Assembly: GCF_902362185.1 (NCBI RefSeq)
Contig: NC_044500.1
Span: forward strand, 18,429,058-18,493,057
From: Chanos chanos
Taxonomy: Eukaryota; Chordata; Actinopteri; Gonorynchiformes; Chanidae
Direction: 5' to 3'
Length of the DNA: 64,000 nucleotides
A program made the position numbers and the translations under genes. The notes below the pieces were generated by a model. That model was not told the origin of the DNA. It saw nothing but the letters and a program-made list of their open reading frames with translations, and did no database searches. How positions within the stretch are numbered: the stretch's first letter is position 1; each line of letters starts with the position of its first letter. This document shows positions 13,127 to 24,686 of this stretch, piece by piece.

Positions 13127-13558
13127 CAGAGAAAACTGGAGGAAAATCCAATCGTTTTGTGTGTGACCTCTGATGTTTTCAGGCCATTGCCATAAAGTTG
13201 CATCCTCTGTACGTCATGCTGCCCTGCACCGTGTGTGCCTCCCTGGCCTTCATGCTGCCCGTCGCCACACCACCAAATGCCATCGCTTTCTCCTATGGGA
13301 ATCTCAAAGTCATGGACATGGTACATCCCTTCAGTCTTCACTTTTTCAAATACGGGAAACACTGTCTCCTGTTTAATATGTCATTTCTGACATTCTTACT
13401 CTGTTTCTTATTTCCAGGCGAAGGCAGGATTCATGTTGAACATTTTTGGCGTTTTGTGCATCAACTTTGCCCTAAACACTTGGGGTATGGCATTGTTTAA
13501 GCTGGATGTGTTTCCTGACTGGGCTAACACGACTATTACACCAACGGCTAACCCCTGA
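4137..13558 (+). CDS. slc13a2: Sodium/dicarboxylate cotransporter NaDC1 (12 exons, 597 aa)
   Basis: Plasma-membrane carrier coupling Na+ entry to uptake of citrate-cycle dicarboxylates such as succinate; in mammals it acts at the apical face of kidney and gut cells. Exons: 4137-4250, 5860-5988, 6101-6237, 6596-6813, 7332-7515, 8875-8997, 9253-9462, 9770-9876, 10905-11035, 11425-11586, 13183-13320, 13418-13558 (stop TGA). All have GT-AG borders and compatible phases. Two SNT substrate/Na+ motifs of the DASS family are present, in WISNTAS (SNT 144-146) and [10 protein letters not shown] (SNT 490-492). [20 protein letters not shown] and [11 protein letters not shown] are conserved. The length is close to human SLC13A2 (592 aa). 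Paralogs SLC13A3 and SLC13A5 are alternatives, but position next to slc46a1 and foxn1 favours slc13a2. Intron 5 carries a hAT element; intron 1 starts with a T10G17 tract. Confidence 0.95.
4261..4287 (+). repeat. T10-G17 homopolymer tract in slc13a2 intron 1
   Basis: Ten T then seventeen G in a row, starting 11 bp after the exon 1 donor (GTAAGT at 4251). Runs of G this long can form quadruplex structures in DNA or in the pre-mRNA; assembly error is also possible at such a tract. Confidence 0.85.
7616..8780. mobile_element. hAT-superfamily DNA transposon (non-autonomous) with 8-bp target-site duplication
   Basis: The element spans 7624-8772 (1,149 bp) in slc13a2 intron 5. Its termini are inverted repeats: left TAGGGATGCACCGATCC (7624-7640), right GGATTGGTGCATCCCTA (8756-8772), which pair at 16 of 17 positions. 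An identical 8-bp direct repeat ACTGATAC flanks it at 7616-7623 and 8773-8780. Eight-bp duplications plus this TIR type are characteristic of hAT elements. No transposase frame is visible, so it is non-autonomous. A second repeat family lies inside it at about 7747-8316. Confidence 0.88.
7747..8316 (+). repeat. Inner repeat nested in the hAT element, related to the copy at 31716-32023
   Basis: From GTACACACTATT to TTAGTGTGTACAGGG this stretch aligns by eye with 31774-32026. Shared landmarks are ACCACTTTCCAA, GAAGCTGTCCCACCA, TCCATGTAGGGTTTG, TTTTCAAATTTATGCACC and GAGAGCGTTTT. The copy here has about 240 bp (near 7930-8170) absent from the other copy, and its left inverted terminus is missing or replaced. 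It is either part of the outer hAT family or an insertion into it. Confidence 0.7.
11597..11659. repeat. (AC)n microsatellite after slc13a2 exon 10
   Basis: An interrupted AC tract begins 10 bp after the exon 10 donor. Directly beyond it, at about 11661-11720, lies AT-rich sequence with TATCGGTCGATA-like motifs, possibly a degraded hAT terminus. The rest of intron 10 (to 13182) shows no recognisable gene. Confidence 0.85.
13083..13123. repeat. (AC)n microsatellite before slc13a2 exon 11
   Basis: An AC tract of about 20 units lies 60 bp upstream of the exon 11 acceptor in intron 10. Confidence 0.9.
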
Positions 13559-14192
13559 ACCTCTGCGTCTTTGCACAGCCTGAGTGAGTGATGGAGAGAG
13601 GGCAAAAAGACTGTGCCGAAATGCAGAGATAAATCTAGCAGTGAGGTGAAGCAGTAACTGTTTACTTTAGGGGACTGCCATACACTCCAACCTGTCACCC
13701 CAGTTCCATGTTAAAAACCTCCAGCCAGCCAAGGTGCCGTGTAGTTTGCGCTTTGTCCCATCTTCCCTCCCAAAAGTGGAGGTGGAGGGTAAACGCACAT
13801 GTGTATAGCCAGGCTGGTTTACTGTAATAACTCTAAATTATATTATTATAGTATGGTTTGACAAATAATTTTTATACACAAACAGACAAATATCTGATCC
13901 ATTTTTGGATTAAAAAAATTCTGTTTGAAGTGGAGTAATAGTAAAAGATACAACTATTTAGAAGCCTGTAGATTTGTTTTGTACTGATTATTGTTGTATT
14001 ATAATTTATGCAGTTTCTTAAGTACAAATGACCTAGACCTTGAACAGGCAGCATCCAGTTTTCATAATCTTTCTTGCTGTCAGTATTGTGAAAAGAATTT
14101 TGTATATCACTTATACTGTTATAAATTAACGCACATGAAAAAACAAACAAACAAACAAACTGACGACTGGAAGAACACCAGAAGACATGCCA

Positions 14193-14198
14193 AATAAA
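14193..14198 (+). terminator. slc13a2: Candidate polyadenylation signal of slc13a2
   Basis: AATAAA, 635 nt after the slc13a2 stop codon. It is the first canonical hexamer clearly placed in the 3' flank, so it would define a 3' UTR of about 650 nt. Confidence 0.5.
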
Positions 14199-14219
14199 CA
14201 AATTTTGTGTACTCACTTG

Positions 14220-16325
14220 TTTGTGATTTGTGGCCCAGTTAAAGGATTGCTAGATGATTGTTATCCAAAAGGTCAACACCATGTCATCCATAGCATTACA
14301 GACTGTCAGGCTCCCAACTGGTTTGGAATGATCCGAGAAGGACAGGACGCAAATCCTGTCAAAGAAAGAGGTCAGTGAATGAGTTGAGGTAAAGTAAATG
14401 AGGACTATTTGAAAACACGCTGTTTGCTGTTTGCAGAGGGCACTGGAGCTGGGAGTATAACAGAATGGGGGGAAGATAGCAAATTTATCTGAATGACGTA
14501 AATGACCTTCTGGAAACCCCACTGTCATCTGATGGTCTGCCCACTAAACCTTTTTAGTCAGAGTGTTGATCGACATGCTGCTGCTGTGCATTCTCTACTT
14601 CAGGAATCTTCTAAAGAATCACCATTTATATCATTCTCCCCTGTCCACAAGGCATACTGTATGAAGGTTTAAAAAAAAAAAAACATTTCACCATGAATGT
14701 AAGTATTAACTTTTTGTTTCATTTTTATTGCATGGTGGTTCATGTGTCTGAAAGTGTAACTTTCTATTCCAAAGAACAATAATCCTTTACAATTTTCAGC
14801 AAGTGCAGGATATTTATTAAAGCCACTTAAGTAATATGAACACAAGAACAGTATATATCTGTTTTTATTTTTTTTAATTGATTTTTGATATGCTGAGCAG
14901 TAATGTGTACAGCAAAATGATTGATTAAGGAGATAACATGTACAGAATATAAGAGGATGTTTTTGTATTGTCCCCTTGGATGGATATTATTGGAAATTTA
15001 AATGGAACCACACAGAATTGATCTTGGCTCATTTCTACAGATGCTCTTTTCAACATCCCAGGCAGGTGATATTATGGAATTTTCATAAGTTTTTGACCAG
15101 TACCTTGAGGAAAAATGTTATAAATCCAGGTGTCTCCGAGTTTTTTTTTTCTTTTTTTTTTTTAAGGATTCTCAGTCTAAGCTCATAAATCATTAGCTTT
15201 ACCTGAAACAAGTAAGCTGAGCATTCTCTTTTTATCTCAAACACACAGACACACACACACGCACACACACACACACATTCTGTATTGCTGTATTGGGGAA
15301 ACACTGCCATTACAGAGCTTGGCTGTCAAGTTGTCACGTACTAGAATGTTCCGGAATGATCGGTGAGCTGCTTTTTTTTTATTGCTTAAAATGAGGGTGG
15401 TCTCAGTGAGGTCCAATTTCACGTGCTTCCACTCAAAATATGTAGTTCACTATTCTTGTCTTGGCTCTTCAACTACAGCACAGAAGAAGCTGAGCAACTG
15501 CTGTTTACTTTTGACAGTTGTACTATGACTTAAAATGTATCGGTTTGCCAAACCACAAATGGTATCTACCCAAGAATCCAAGGACAAGTTATTTCAAGTA
15601 ATTTTCTTTATGACGGACTAGATTGATCAGAATGAAAGAACTAAAGAAAAAAAGGGGAAAAAAAGCCCTCTACAACTGCAGAAAGCATACTTGAAATGAC
15701 TGAAAAATGTGTTCAAATGTTTTCTGTACTTCATTCTTATTGTATCAGACTTTGGGTAGAAAAGGCTCACACATGGATTTACTGTGTCAGTACTGTGTGC
15801 GTGTGTGTGTGTGGGGGTGTGGGGGTGTTACATGCAGACCAGGATATAAGAATGACTAAGACCTAAAGCTTTTCCCTTTTCTCTTTCTCTGGAAACAACT
15901 ACAACAACAGTAACGATAACAGAACAACAACAAAAAAAATGTAATTATGTAAAACTTGATATGACACTGCAGGACATTTCAGACTTGTGGGAGACAAGGT
16001 TTGTGCAGTGCTAGAGCCTGCTGTTATTGTGCTCATAGGCTGGAGAGCTTTTCTCTGCATTCCAGCCTTTTCTCAATCCTTCTATGTGACATGCACAGCC
16101 CCAAGCTGATAGGTTTCTTGGTGTAACATAAGAGCTCATTCATCTGTTGTTTTTCTTCTTCTTCTTCTTCTTTTTTTAAATATGCTTTCCACAGGTTTTC
16201 CTCCTCTTGTGGTTCGTCTTGATAATTTAGAATAGTTATGAGAGTTATGGCACTACACTCCGAGTTAATTTAAAGAGAAGAATGAAAAAAAAAATCACGT
16301 ATTAGCATAGATTTCCTCTCTCCTT

Positions 16326-16363
<38 letters not shown>

Positions 16364-16420
16364 CACATTAACATACATACACACACACCTACCTCATCAC
16401 AGTTGTTTTTCCTGTCTGTC
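14220..16420. other. Spacer between slc13a2 and foxn1, left part
   Basis: No gene was recognised. It is AT-rich, with short AC tracts (15241-15278), T-runs (15139-15163), a GTGGGGGTGT tract near 15810 and a (TC)n block at 16329-16360. The open frame at 14187-14378 has no recognisable domain. Confidence 0.5.
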
Positions 16421-16426
16421 AGTTAC

Positions 16427-16434
16427 TATAAAAG
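16427..16434 (+). promoter_or_regulatory. foxn1: Candidate TATA box of an upstream foxn1 promoter
   Basis: TATAAAAG is a near-consensus TATA box. It is followed at once by an inverted repeat (CTCTCTCTC, AAA, GAGAGAGAG at 16437-16457) spanning the expected start site, and 150 bp later by a good donor, CAGAGG|GTATGG, at 16588. Mammalian Foxn1 has alternative non-coding first exons, so an untranslated first exon 4.7 kb upstream of the coding start is plausible. It is inferred from position and motif only. Confidence 0.35.
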
Positions 16435-16457
16435 CTCTCTCTCTCAAAGAGAGAGAG

Positions 16458-16587
16458 GGAGAGAGACAGAGAAAGAGAGCAAGGGCTGTTTTTTGGGAAC
16501 CACTGACTGAGGATAAGCTGCAAGTCAGCGACCACCTGTATGGACCAGATTTGAGCTCATCCACACTGGCAGCAGAAACTCAGAGGG
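16458..16587 (+). other. foxn1: Candidate non-coding first exon of foxn1
   Basis: A stretch from the predicted start after TATAAAAG to a donor GTATGG at 16588. The first foxn1 coding exon has a usable acceptor (TTCTCAAG at 21240-21247) just before its ATG, which implies at least one upstream exon. No transcript evidence is available here, and the exon borders are guesses. Confidence 0.3.
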
Positions 16588-17554
16588 GTATGGGTCATTT
16601 CACTCATTTTCTTATCCATTGATGGGAAGATTGGCACTGCTTGGGAACTGGTTTTATTTGTGTTGAGAAATGAAATTTTGATAGCATTTATTCTTAGTGT
16701 CTTATGTTGTATATTATAAAACAACTAACCCACATGTGACCAAAAACCTTTTTACAACTTCATGTCACCAAGCAGAACACCAGAGCAATAAATTGTATTA
16801 GTCACTGTTTGCAAGCTGGTAGTTATTCAGACAGTATCTGTTATGTATTACCTTGGCACTCTGAGTTTTTGTAAACACAGCAAGATCTCCTTCAGGAGTC
16901 ATCCTGGGCTTGTTTCCACCTGGGCGAAGTCTTTCCAGTGAAATCCAGCCTAGAGAGGTGAATGAGGCATAGTGGGAAGAGGTTGGACAGGGGAGGGCAG
17001 GCGTGATAGGATTCCATTTAAAGGGTCGCCCTGCCTCGGGCTGTGAAATTGGGCAGAAGGCCTGTTGTCTTGAGGAGGTATATATTTGAGAGAATCTAAT
17101 GTCCCAGTAAAATGACTATCCCTCTTGAATTCTGAGAAAGAAAGAGAGAGAGATAGAAAGTGAGTGAGAGGAAGAGAGAGAAAGAAAGAATGAGAGAGAG
17201 AGAGAGAGGCTCCCAGCTGACAGTGACTTCAGTCTTGGGAACCTGTTACAGCAAGTTCTTTTCCAGTGGCTCTTTGGCTCTGGCTCTTGGCCAGGCAGTG
17301 CTGATCGTTCTGTTAATACTCTTTCAGCTGAAACCATGTTGCATTATCACTATCCCAGGCAGAGAGTATGAATTCAGATGGCACTTGTAGACTCGTGGGT
17401 GTATGTGTGTATGTGCATGTGCCTGCTTATAGCATGCATTGTGTAAGCAAACTGAATGAATGAGGCCACTCTGGTGGGCCCTCTGATGGCATTTGGTGTG
17501 CCTGAGAGTGAGTGCAGTTGTGTTTCAGAGAGGTACATCATTCTTCACAGTACT

Positions 17555-17584
17555 GGTTAATATAGGTTTGGACCTATATTAACC
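17555..17584. repeat. Perfect hairpin, 13-bp stem and 4-base loop
   Basis: GGTTAATATAGGT, loop TTGG, ACCTATATTAACC. Both arms pair at every base. Partial copies of CCTATATTAA follow at once. No tail or T-run makes it a recognisable RNA gene. Confidence 0.8.
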
Positions 17585-18214
17585 TATATTAATATACGTT
17601 TAGACTTACATTAACCCAGGTTTACGAAGCCTTGGAATTTTGTGACCGTCACTGGGTAATTTGTGTATGAATCATCTTCAGTCTAATGGTGGCTTGAAAT
17701 GTTAAGAATAGTTATATTGCTTACCTACCCCCCAAAAATTGTAAAATATGCTTGACTTGACAAGGTTGTTTAAAAATGTTCTTAAAAAAGAAATACCCAT
17801 CCATTTAGAATCAAGTCAAATTAAAAGGAAAAAACAAAAAAACAAAAAACAAGAACGAAACAGCACAAAACAGAAATACACAGATGACCATCTGATGACT
17901 CTCTACTGCCATACAAGTTATATACTGTATAACTGTCATATAAAGGACATTATAAATTCTCGTTAGGTTTACTGCTACACAAAGGACTGAATGAATTGTC
18001 AAAGCGTTCCATTGGTGTGCCCCTTTGGGTCGTGTACATGACTTTTCACTGCTCTCTTTGACAAACCCAGGCACACATCCCAGTTCACCATGTTTGTACC
18101 CTGCTATGTCATAATATTTTACTGTCTGACATAAACTATATCAATCTGTCTTTCATTTTCATCATCCTTATCATAGCCTTTGACTGAGAAGTGCCTACAT
18201 GGAGTGGTTCTTGT

Positions 18215-18412
18215 TCCTCTTTTACACAAGGAGCCTTTTTATATGGGTGCTAGGGCAGTGCCCTTTACAGGGACTTTTGCACATGGCAATGTAGCACCTT
18301 ACTTCACTGCATGCCCTTGCTGATGTCAACTGTGACTAAGTCAGGCTCAAACCCCCGACTCTCACATTGCGTGGTGAGCACCTAACCAATCAAGCCACAG
18401 CAGCTCCGCGTG
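18215..18412 (-). mobile_element. tRNA-derived SINE-like element
   Basis: On the minus strand the head reads TGGCTTGATTGGTTAGG (A-box-like, 18382-18397) and GGTTTGAGCC (B-box-like, 18344-18353), 29 bp apart, as in a tRNA promoter. The body continues leftward with GTAAAGGGCACTGCCCTAGC. The boundaries are approximate and no target-site duplication was found. The family name is not known to me. Confidence 0.5.
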
Positions 18413-20399
18413 AAGCGGTAATATGGAGAAGTACACATAATCTCTCCCACAAATAATCAAAAGCAGGGTAACAGTCTATGAGAGAGTGGTGCCATCAAAT
18501 GCCCTTTTAAGCTCAGGGGGGGTCTGAGCAAAAAAAAACCCGAATGTTTGTTTGAACGAGAGAAATGTCAAAAAAAGAAAAAAAAATCACTAGGTTGGAA
18601 TGATGTTTTTCCAGAAGGAAAGATAATTTTGAAGGGGTGTGTCGTACCTTCTTTATCTCTGAACATCCTCAGGCTTCAATTTATACCCTCCTGAAATATA
18701 ATCATAAATCATCGAACATCAATCAAAACCTTAATCAAAGTGAATAGTGAAGACATATTGCTTGGCTAAAGATCGTAAGAGAAAGGTTAAAAAAAGTCAA
18801 ACGGAAAAAAAAATCTCTTAAAACTCATTTTTACATTGGCATCCGATGCCTGACTTAACGTGCCAACACACAGTAATCGCTTAGTTTAGAGACATTCTCA
18901 GTTCAGTGCTATTCCCAGAGCTGCTGCTCAAAGTTTTACAGTTTACATCTCTTTGTGTTTGCTGACATATCCTAATGTACCAGTTGTATGTACTAGTGCT
19001 CATGCCCAAATTCAAAGTCCAGTTAGATCATCAGCTGCTTCTGTATCCCACTGATGTGCTATACTGTTTTTACAGTGTGTCTTACATTTACAGTCATTCA
19101 GTAGTATCACCTATAACCAAGGCAACGTAAACAAATTGTACCCAATTTCTAGGAGTGGCTGATGGCTGATTTTCAGGAAATGTCATCAAGCTGTTGAGAG
19201 ACAGCTCAGCGGATTTTACAGCTTCGTACATGCACGGCCAGCAGATCTAACATCCCTTTAAATTGCACGTGCAGACAGACACAGCGGATGATAACTGAAA
19301 CTTTGCTTCCAGTTACAGGCCTGATGCTTAAAACAAGGTTCAGCTCTCAGGAGTGGAAATACGAGCCACTCACTGCCTCCTAGAGGTCACCCAAGGTTAT
19401 TACATGACACCCCCCCCTCCCAATCCTGCCCCCCAGAAAAACCTGCCTCCATATCTCCACGTAAAGAATACTGGCATCCTTAGATCACTCTCATAAGTGT
19501 TATAAAATCTCTACGCTGTTGGTCATTTTGCTGTTAAGCACAGGGAAAGAACACATGCTGTCCAACACAGCAGATACATAGAAAGAAACCCTGATTGTAT
19601 GATGGATTGACTTGTAAAGAGAGATGCACACAGTCCATTAGCAATGCCAGTCAAATGTGGTGAGATCAGGAAAAAGTCTTTGGCTAGTCACTGCACAGGC
19701 ATGCCGGACAAAGCAGTAGATACAAGACAGATATATGCAAAAGGAAATTGAGTCTTGTGAAACTTAGACCACCAGACTGTATAATATTACCTTTTTTTTT
19801 GCATGTCGTTATCGAAAGATCTTTAAACTCCTTTTGACTTCTTATCTGGGAAATGAGAATGAGAGCAAAGTTTCGAGAAGGTTTTTTTTTTTTCCTTTTT
19901 AAAACTGTCAGTGTCAGTTGGATTTCGAATAGGTTAGAAGACAGACAAAGGCTTCACATGTTTAGTCTTACTTTGATAGTGTCAATTTGATGTAGAACAC
20001 ATTTTTGGAAACAAACAGCATGGGCAATTGCCGGAAGAATCATGTAATTGTGAAAATGTAGCGACCTCTTTGAAAAAATACAAATAAAAATAAAAGACCA
20101 GGAATCCAAGTTAAGTATGAGACAGGAGACATGATGTGAAAAATATGAACAAATATCAAGATAATTCTTTTTTTTCACACAAACAGTATTTTTTTAGTCT
20201 TAAATTGTAGCTTTTTCTTGTCTCTTATCAGCTTTCTCTCTTCTCAGCCACTTTCTCTTTGCACTCTGGGCTGAAACAGACAAAGCCTGGCTTGTGTTTT
20301 CAGCCAAGCAGATTGAGAAATCAGTCAAAGCGTATAGCATAAAGACTGGCTTATCTTTCTCTGAAACATGGAACAGCAGAATGAGAATATGTTTAAGTA

Positions 20400-20400
<1 letters not shown>

Positions 20401-20456
<56 letters not shown>
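20401..20456. repeat. (AC)28 microsatellite
   Basis: A pure AC run of 56 bp upstream of foxn1, followed by interrupted CCAC units. It generates artificial poly-Thr-His or poly-Val-Cys frames on the two strands. Confidence 0.95.
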
Positions 20457-20458
<2 letters not shown>

Positions 20459-21258
20459 ACACACAGTGCTCTTAATTTCACTTTAAAACATATCTTAGCA
20501 CTATTTCTCTCTGTATGACCAAAGCTTCATGGTTTGTTGGTGATTTTAATGAGTTTGAGTAATGACACTACAGGCTGTTGACTGTAATTGAAACCTGGCT
20601 CTTCTTCCTGGAACCCAAGCCACGTGTCTCACCTGATCTGTGATCAGATAGCACTTCAGTAAAACAAAGAAGAGTGAAAGGGCCCCTCTGTCCATATATA
20701 ACTCACCTCACCATATATAACTCTACGATAGCACTAAAATAAAGAACCACAAAACCCCCAGTGCCTCATGCGTAAATGTCCTGACAGATGCTTACTGAAA
20801 CAGTCAGGGAACTACAAAGTGATGCTGTTGAGGGCTGCATGGTTTGACCTGTAAATCAGAAACATATGTCAGAAGAAAAAAAATATAGATTCGTACTTAT
20901 ATTCAAATGAAGGAGAAAGGTGAAAATCCAACGAATACTCATATCTATTTAACTTTTTTTATTGAACTTTTTTGGGGTAATTCTTTTTCAGAGGTGATTT
21001 TTATCATCTGAGAAGAGCTGCATTAGAAATGAGAAAGCATTGGGTGGTTTCATACAACATGGCTAATGATAGATATCTCATAATTATCATAAAGGCAATC
21101 TTCAGGAAATGAAAAAAAAAAAAGAGAGAAAAAAAACCCCTGATCACCCCACCTACAGTCCAGGCAAAGAACAAAAACAAAAACAAAACAAAACAAAACA
21201 AAACAAACAAAAAAAATTCTCAATTTCATTTTCGCCTTCTTCTCAAGGTGATTGCATC

Positions 21259-24200
21259 ATGGCCACAGAACATTTCTCTCCCGTCAGCGTCAGCAGCAGC
21301 AGCAGCGGCAGCGGCAGCAGTTGTCCGATGACCACTCAGGAGGAGCTGTGCGCTTTCAACCCCATAGTGTCCACCTGTCAGCAGATGGCTCACTCACAGG
21401 TACTCCCCTTTTCCATGTCATGTTTACACACCAAACAAACCGCTCACAACATCAAGGGGCTTCACGTTACAATGTTCTCGTGTATGTCTTTGACTTGATT
21501 GAGTGGCGGATAAATTGCCTGGCTTTTTTTGGAAAGACGAGGCTCCACATAGTGTTTGTCTTCATGTTTTTTTTCTCTCTGACTGCGCCCCTGTGAGCTG
21601 GCAGCTGCACGGTCTGTTACAGTCTCTTGAAGAGAGCGTGAACTTTCACAGAACATCGTACGAGGACAGTATGCCCTGCAGCCAAGAGAACTGTATTTTT
21701 CTCCTGACATCAATCAAATTTCCCTTCATATAGACTAATTAATTATTGCCCAGGGGCTTCAGATGTATCACTGCTCATACTTTATTGCTCTGATAAAAAG
21801 CCTTACATACCATCGGTCGGGGTATATAGTGAGACAGAGTATGTCCAAATAGGAAGATGGCATTTTGGTTTCCAGAGTTCAAAATGGAACATTTTTTGTT
21901 GTTCACAGAACAAATTTTATCAATCTGTTTTCAATCTATCCTATATTACACGAAAGTTACTGAATTTCTCATAGTTTGCTAATTTAACTGAATGTAGTAT
22001 GTTTTCTCAAAAGAAAAATGAATCAAAATAAAAGTGCAAATTTAAATAGATTGCACGTCAACAAATCTAGCAGAATAGAAGAGAACCTGCAGGCTAAAGT
22101 ACAACACGATGTGATTTAGAGTAAAGGCTTAACTTTAAAAATTAAATGTTTCAACTCCAATTTTTCCAATAATACTACTAATCTGTTCCTAATGTTCTAC
22201 CTAAAAGGCACTCAAATGTAATATTAACTGTTTTTCAGGTATTACATTGCATAGGTAACTTGCTTAAATGATATATTTGATCTTTTAATTTGAGTAATGA
22301 TGATTAAGCATATTTGAACGAAAGAGGAAAAAAGAGGGAAAGAGGGTTTTGAGATGTTAGAGATACTGAGATAACAGAATTCACATAACACCACCAAAAA
22401 AAAAAAAAAAAAAATGAAATGATGAAATTAGTCCAGTCACTGCAATAACAGACTCTGTTAATCCTTCTCAAACAGATTAAATCTTTTTTTTTATCTGTAG
22501 TTTGAGAAGACAAGTGTTGGGGAGGGGTCTGATCCCTTCTCGCAGAGGAAAAGTATCTCCTACAGACAGAAGAGCGCAGTTGTGGAGAAGCTGCGCAGAC
22601 ACAGTACAGACGGGTGCTACGCTAGGCCGGAGCCCGGCCCTGACGAGGAGGGTCGTTTCCACCCTTACTGCAGACAGTACAGCGCTGGGACTGGCAGCGG
22701 TCCTCACATTTTAGACTGCTTCCAAACAGTAGAGCTGCCACACATGTTCAGTGCCACACCTACTGATGCTGACGACGTGGAAAAGCAGAGCTCCTGGGCT
22801 TCTTACAGTCCCACCACTCAAGCCTCTATGTTCATGGTAAATAAGTCCAGGCTGGACTTTTACAGACTGGGGGGGTGTTGGGTGAGGGGTTTCCTCTTGT
22901 TCGTAACACCTCTTTTTTTTTGACAGTGACATATTTACAATGTCGCTACTACAAAGTGTTTCTGTGAATAAGCAATTATGTGAGTGGGGGGGTGTGTGTG
23001 TGTGTGAGTGTGAGAGAGAGAGGATCTACAGGCCTGTTGAATCTCTTTGGTGTTCCTGCCAGCATGTTAGCATGGCTTGAGGCGAAAACTGTATGGGAAC
23101 AGTCGAGGTTTCACCTTATAGACGTGCTCGCAGATGTCCTTATTGCCTTCTCATGAGTTCCATTAACATAAAAGAGTTGCCTCGTATATCACACATCTGT
23201 GTCACCTGCTCATTCGGGACAGGGTGCAGCGCAGATGTACTCTGGCATACAGACGGGCTCCGCTGATCCACCAAGCTACCCCTCACAGAACAACAGTACT
23301 TACAGTAACCTCAGTTCCCTTCAACAGGTGAGCTCCTAAGAGTGGGTGAGGTTGTGTGTGTGCGTGTGTGTGTGTGTACTGTGGGAAAATAACCCAGCCC
23401 AACCCACCCAACTAGGCCATTATGTTGTCATGCAATATTAGGGCACACTATGATGAAAACAGCTTTTCACAAAAATTAATGAGCGTCAATTTGGAAAGCA
23501 ACGCAAACACGGACTTATTCGGTAAAATCAATACTAACAGTACTGAGCACTAAAAATATTTATACTTGTAAAATATCAAAAACAGCACAAACTCTAACTT
23601 TTTAACATGTTAACCATTTTATGCCGTTTTGAAGTAGACATATCAAATACCTTAAAATGCATTTGGGAATCTTGTGCTGGACCACATAATTAGTGTGCAG
23701 TCAGTCAAATCGGACTCTAGTAGAAGTTCTGTTACAGAACATAGAATAGAAAATAGAAAACATAGTAGAAAATATCCGCAGGAGTATATGAATACTGTAT
23801 CTTGTCACAAATAGTCACCAAAGTATTCTTGTATTTATTCTTCTCCGCTGGTTGTCTTATAGAGAGAAAACACATTTACATTTATTCATTTAGCAGATGC
23901 TTTTATCCAGCGACTTCTCAGTGAAGCATACTGAAATACTGTAATGACATTCAAAAGTCTGTTTACATATACTATTAAAAATATTTGTAACATCACGTGA
24001 ATATTTTTTCATTGTTATTGCTGCATCACTTAAATACCACTCAAGACCCACTAAACTGCAGCTCTGCCTAGGAAAGAATATTACCAGCCATATCAGAGTA
24101 CAGCAGTATGATACTAATGAATGTAATAAGAGTTATAGTTAAGTTGACTGAAAGTAAAATACGCACAAAAATATGCACAAATAGTAACATGAATCTTTGT

Positions 24201-24652
24201 GACCCACTATTGCAGTGTTTCTCAATCCTGCTCCTGGGGGACCCCCTGCTCTGCATGTTTTCCTTCTTTCCCTGCTCTACCTACCTGGCTGAACTCATCA
24301 GTGGCACTTTTGATTGGCTGAGCACACCTGATTTAATCAAGAGCATGTTAATCACACTAATCAGGTGTGTTCGGAGCAAGGATAGATGGAAGATATGCAG
24401 AGCAGGAGTTCCCCAGGAGCAGGACTGAGAAACGCTGCATTATTGTACACGTGTGCATGCAGATACAGAAGGAGGTCAGTATCAGTTTAACACACTGAGT
24501 GAACTTCATCACACACTGGCATAGTTTATCATGTATGCGGCACTTCAGAGGAGAAGTGCTCTGTAGCTTGAGAAAAAAGACGGTCATTGAGCAACCAAGA
24601 CAGTTAAAACAGAGATTAATCAAACACCTGGGGCAACAAACTGTTAATCACA

Positions 24653-24686
<34 letters not shown>

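Larger units (their letters stand above)
16600..21246. other. foxn1 upstream region / presumed 5' intron
   Basis: No coding gene was seen. Contents: GA-rich tract 17136-17210; a 13-bp-stem hairpin at 17555-17584; a SINE-like element at about 18215-18412; an AC microsatellite 20401-20456; A-rich sequence 21109-21220. The GC-richer stretches 16890-17060 and 19140-19390 have no repeat character and could be regulatory, but nothing in the sequence proves it. Confidence 0.45.

Noticed and set aside
13033-13362. 109-codon minus-strand frame over slc13a2 exon 11
   Set aside because: It is antisense to a confirmed exon and runs through an AC microsatellite.
21109-21258. Upstream in-frame extension of foxn1 beginning at 21109
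   Set aside because: It is A-rich, Lys/Gln low-complexity sequence and a splice acceptor lies at 21247, so the ATG at 21259 is preferred.
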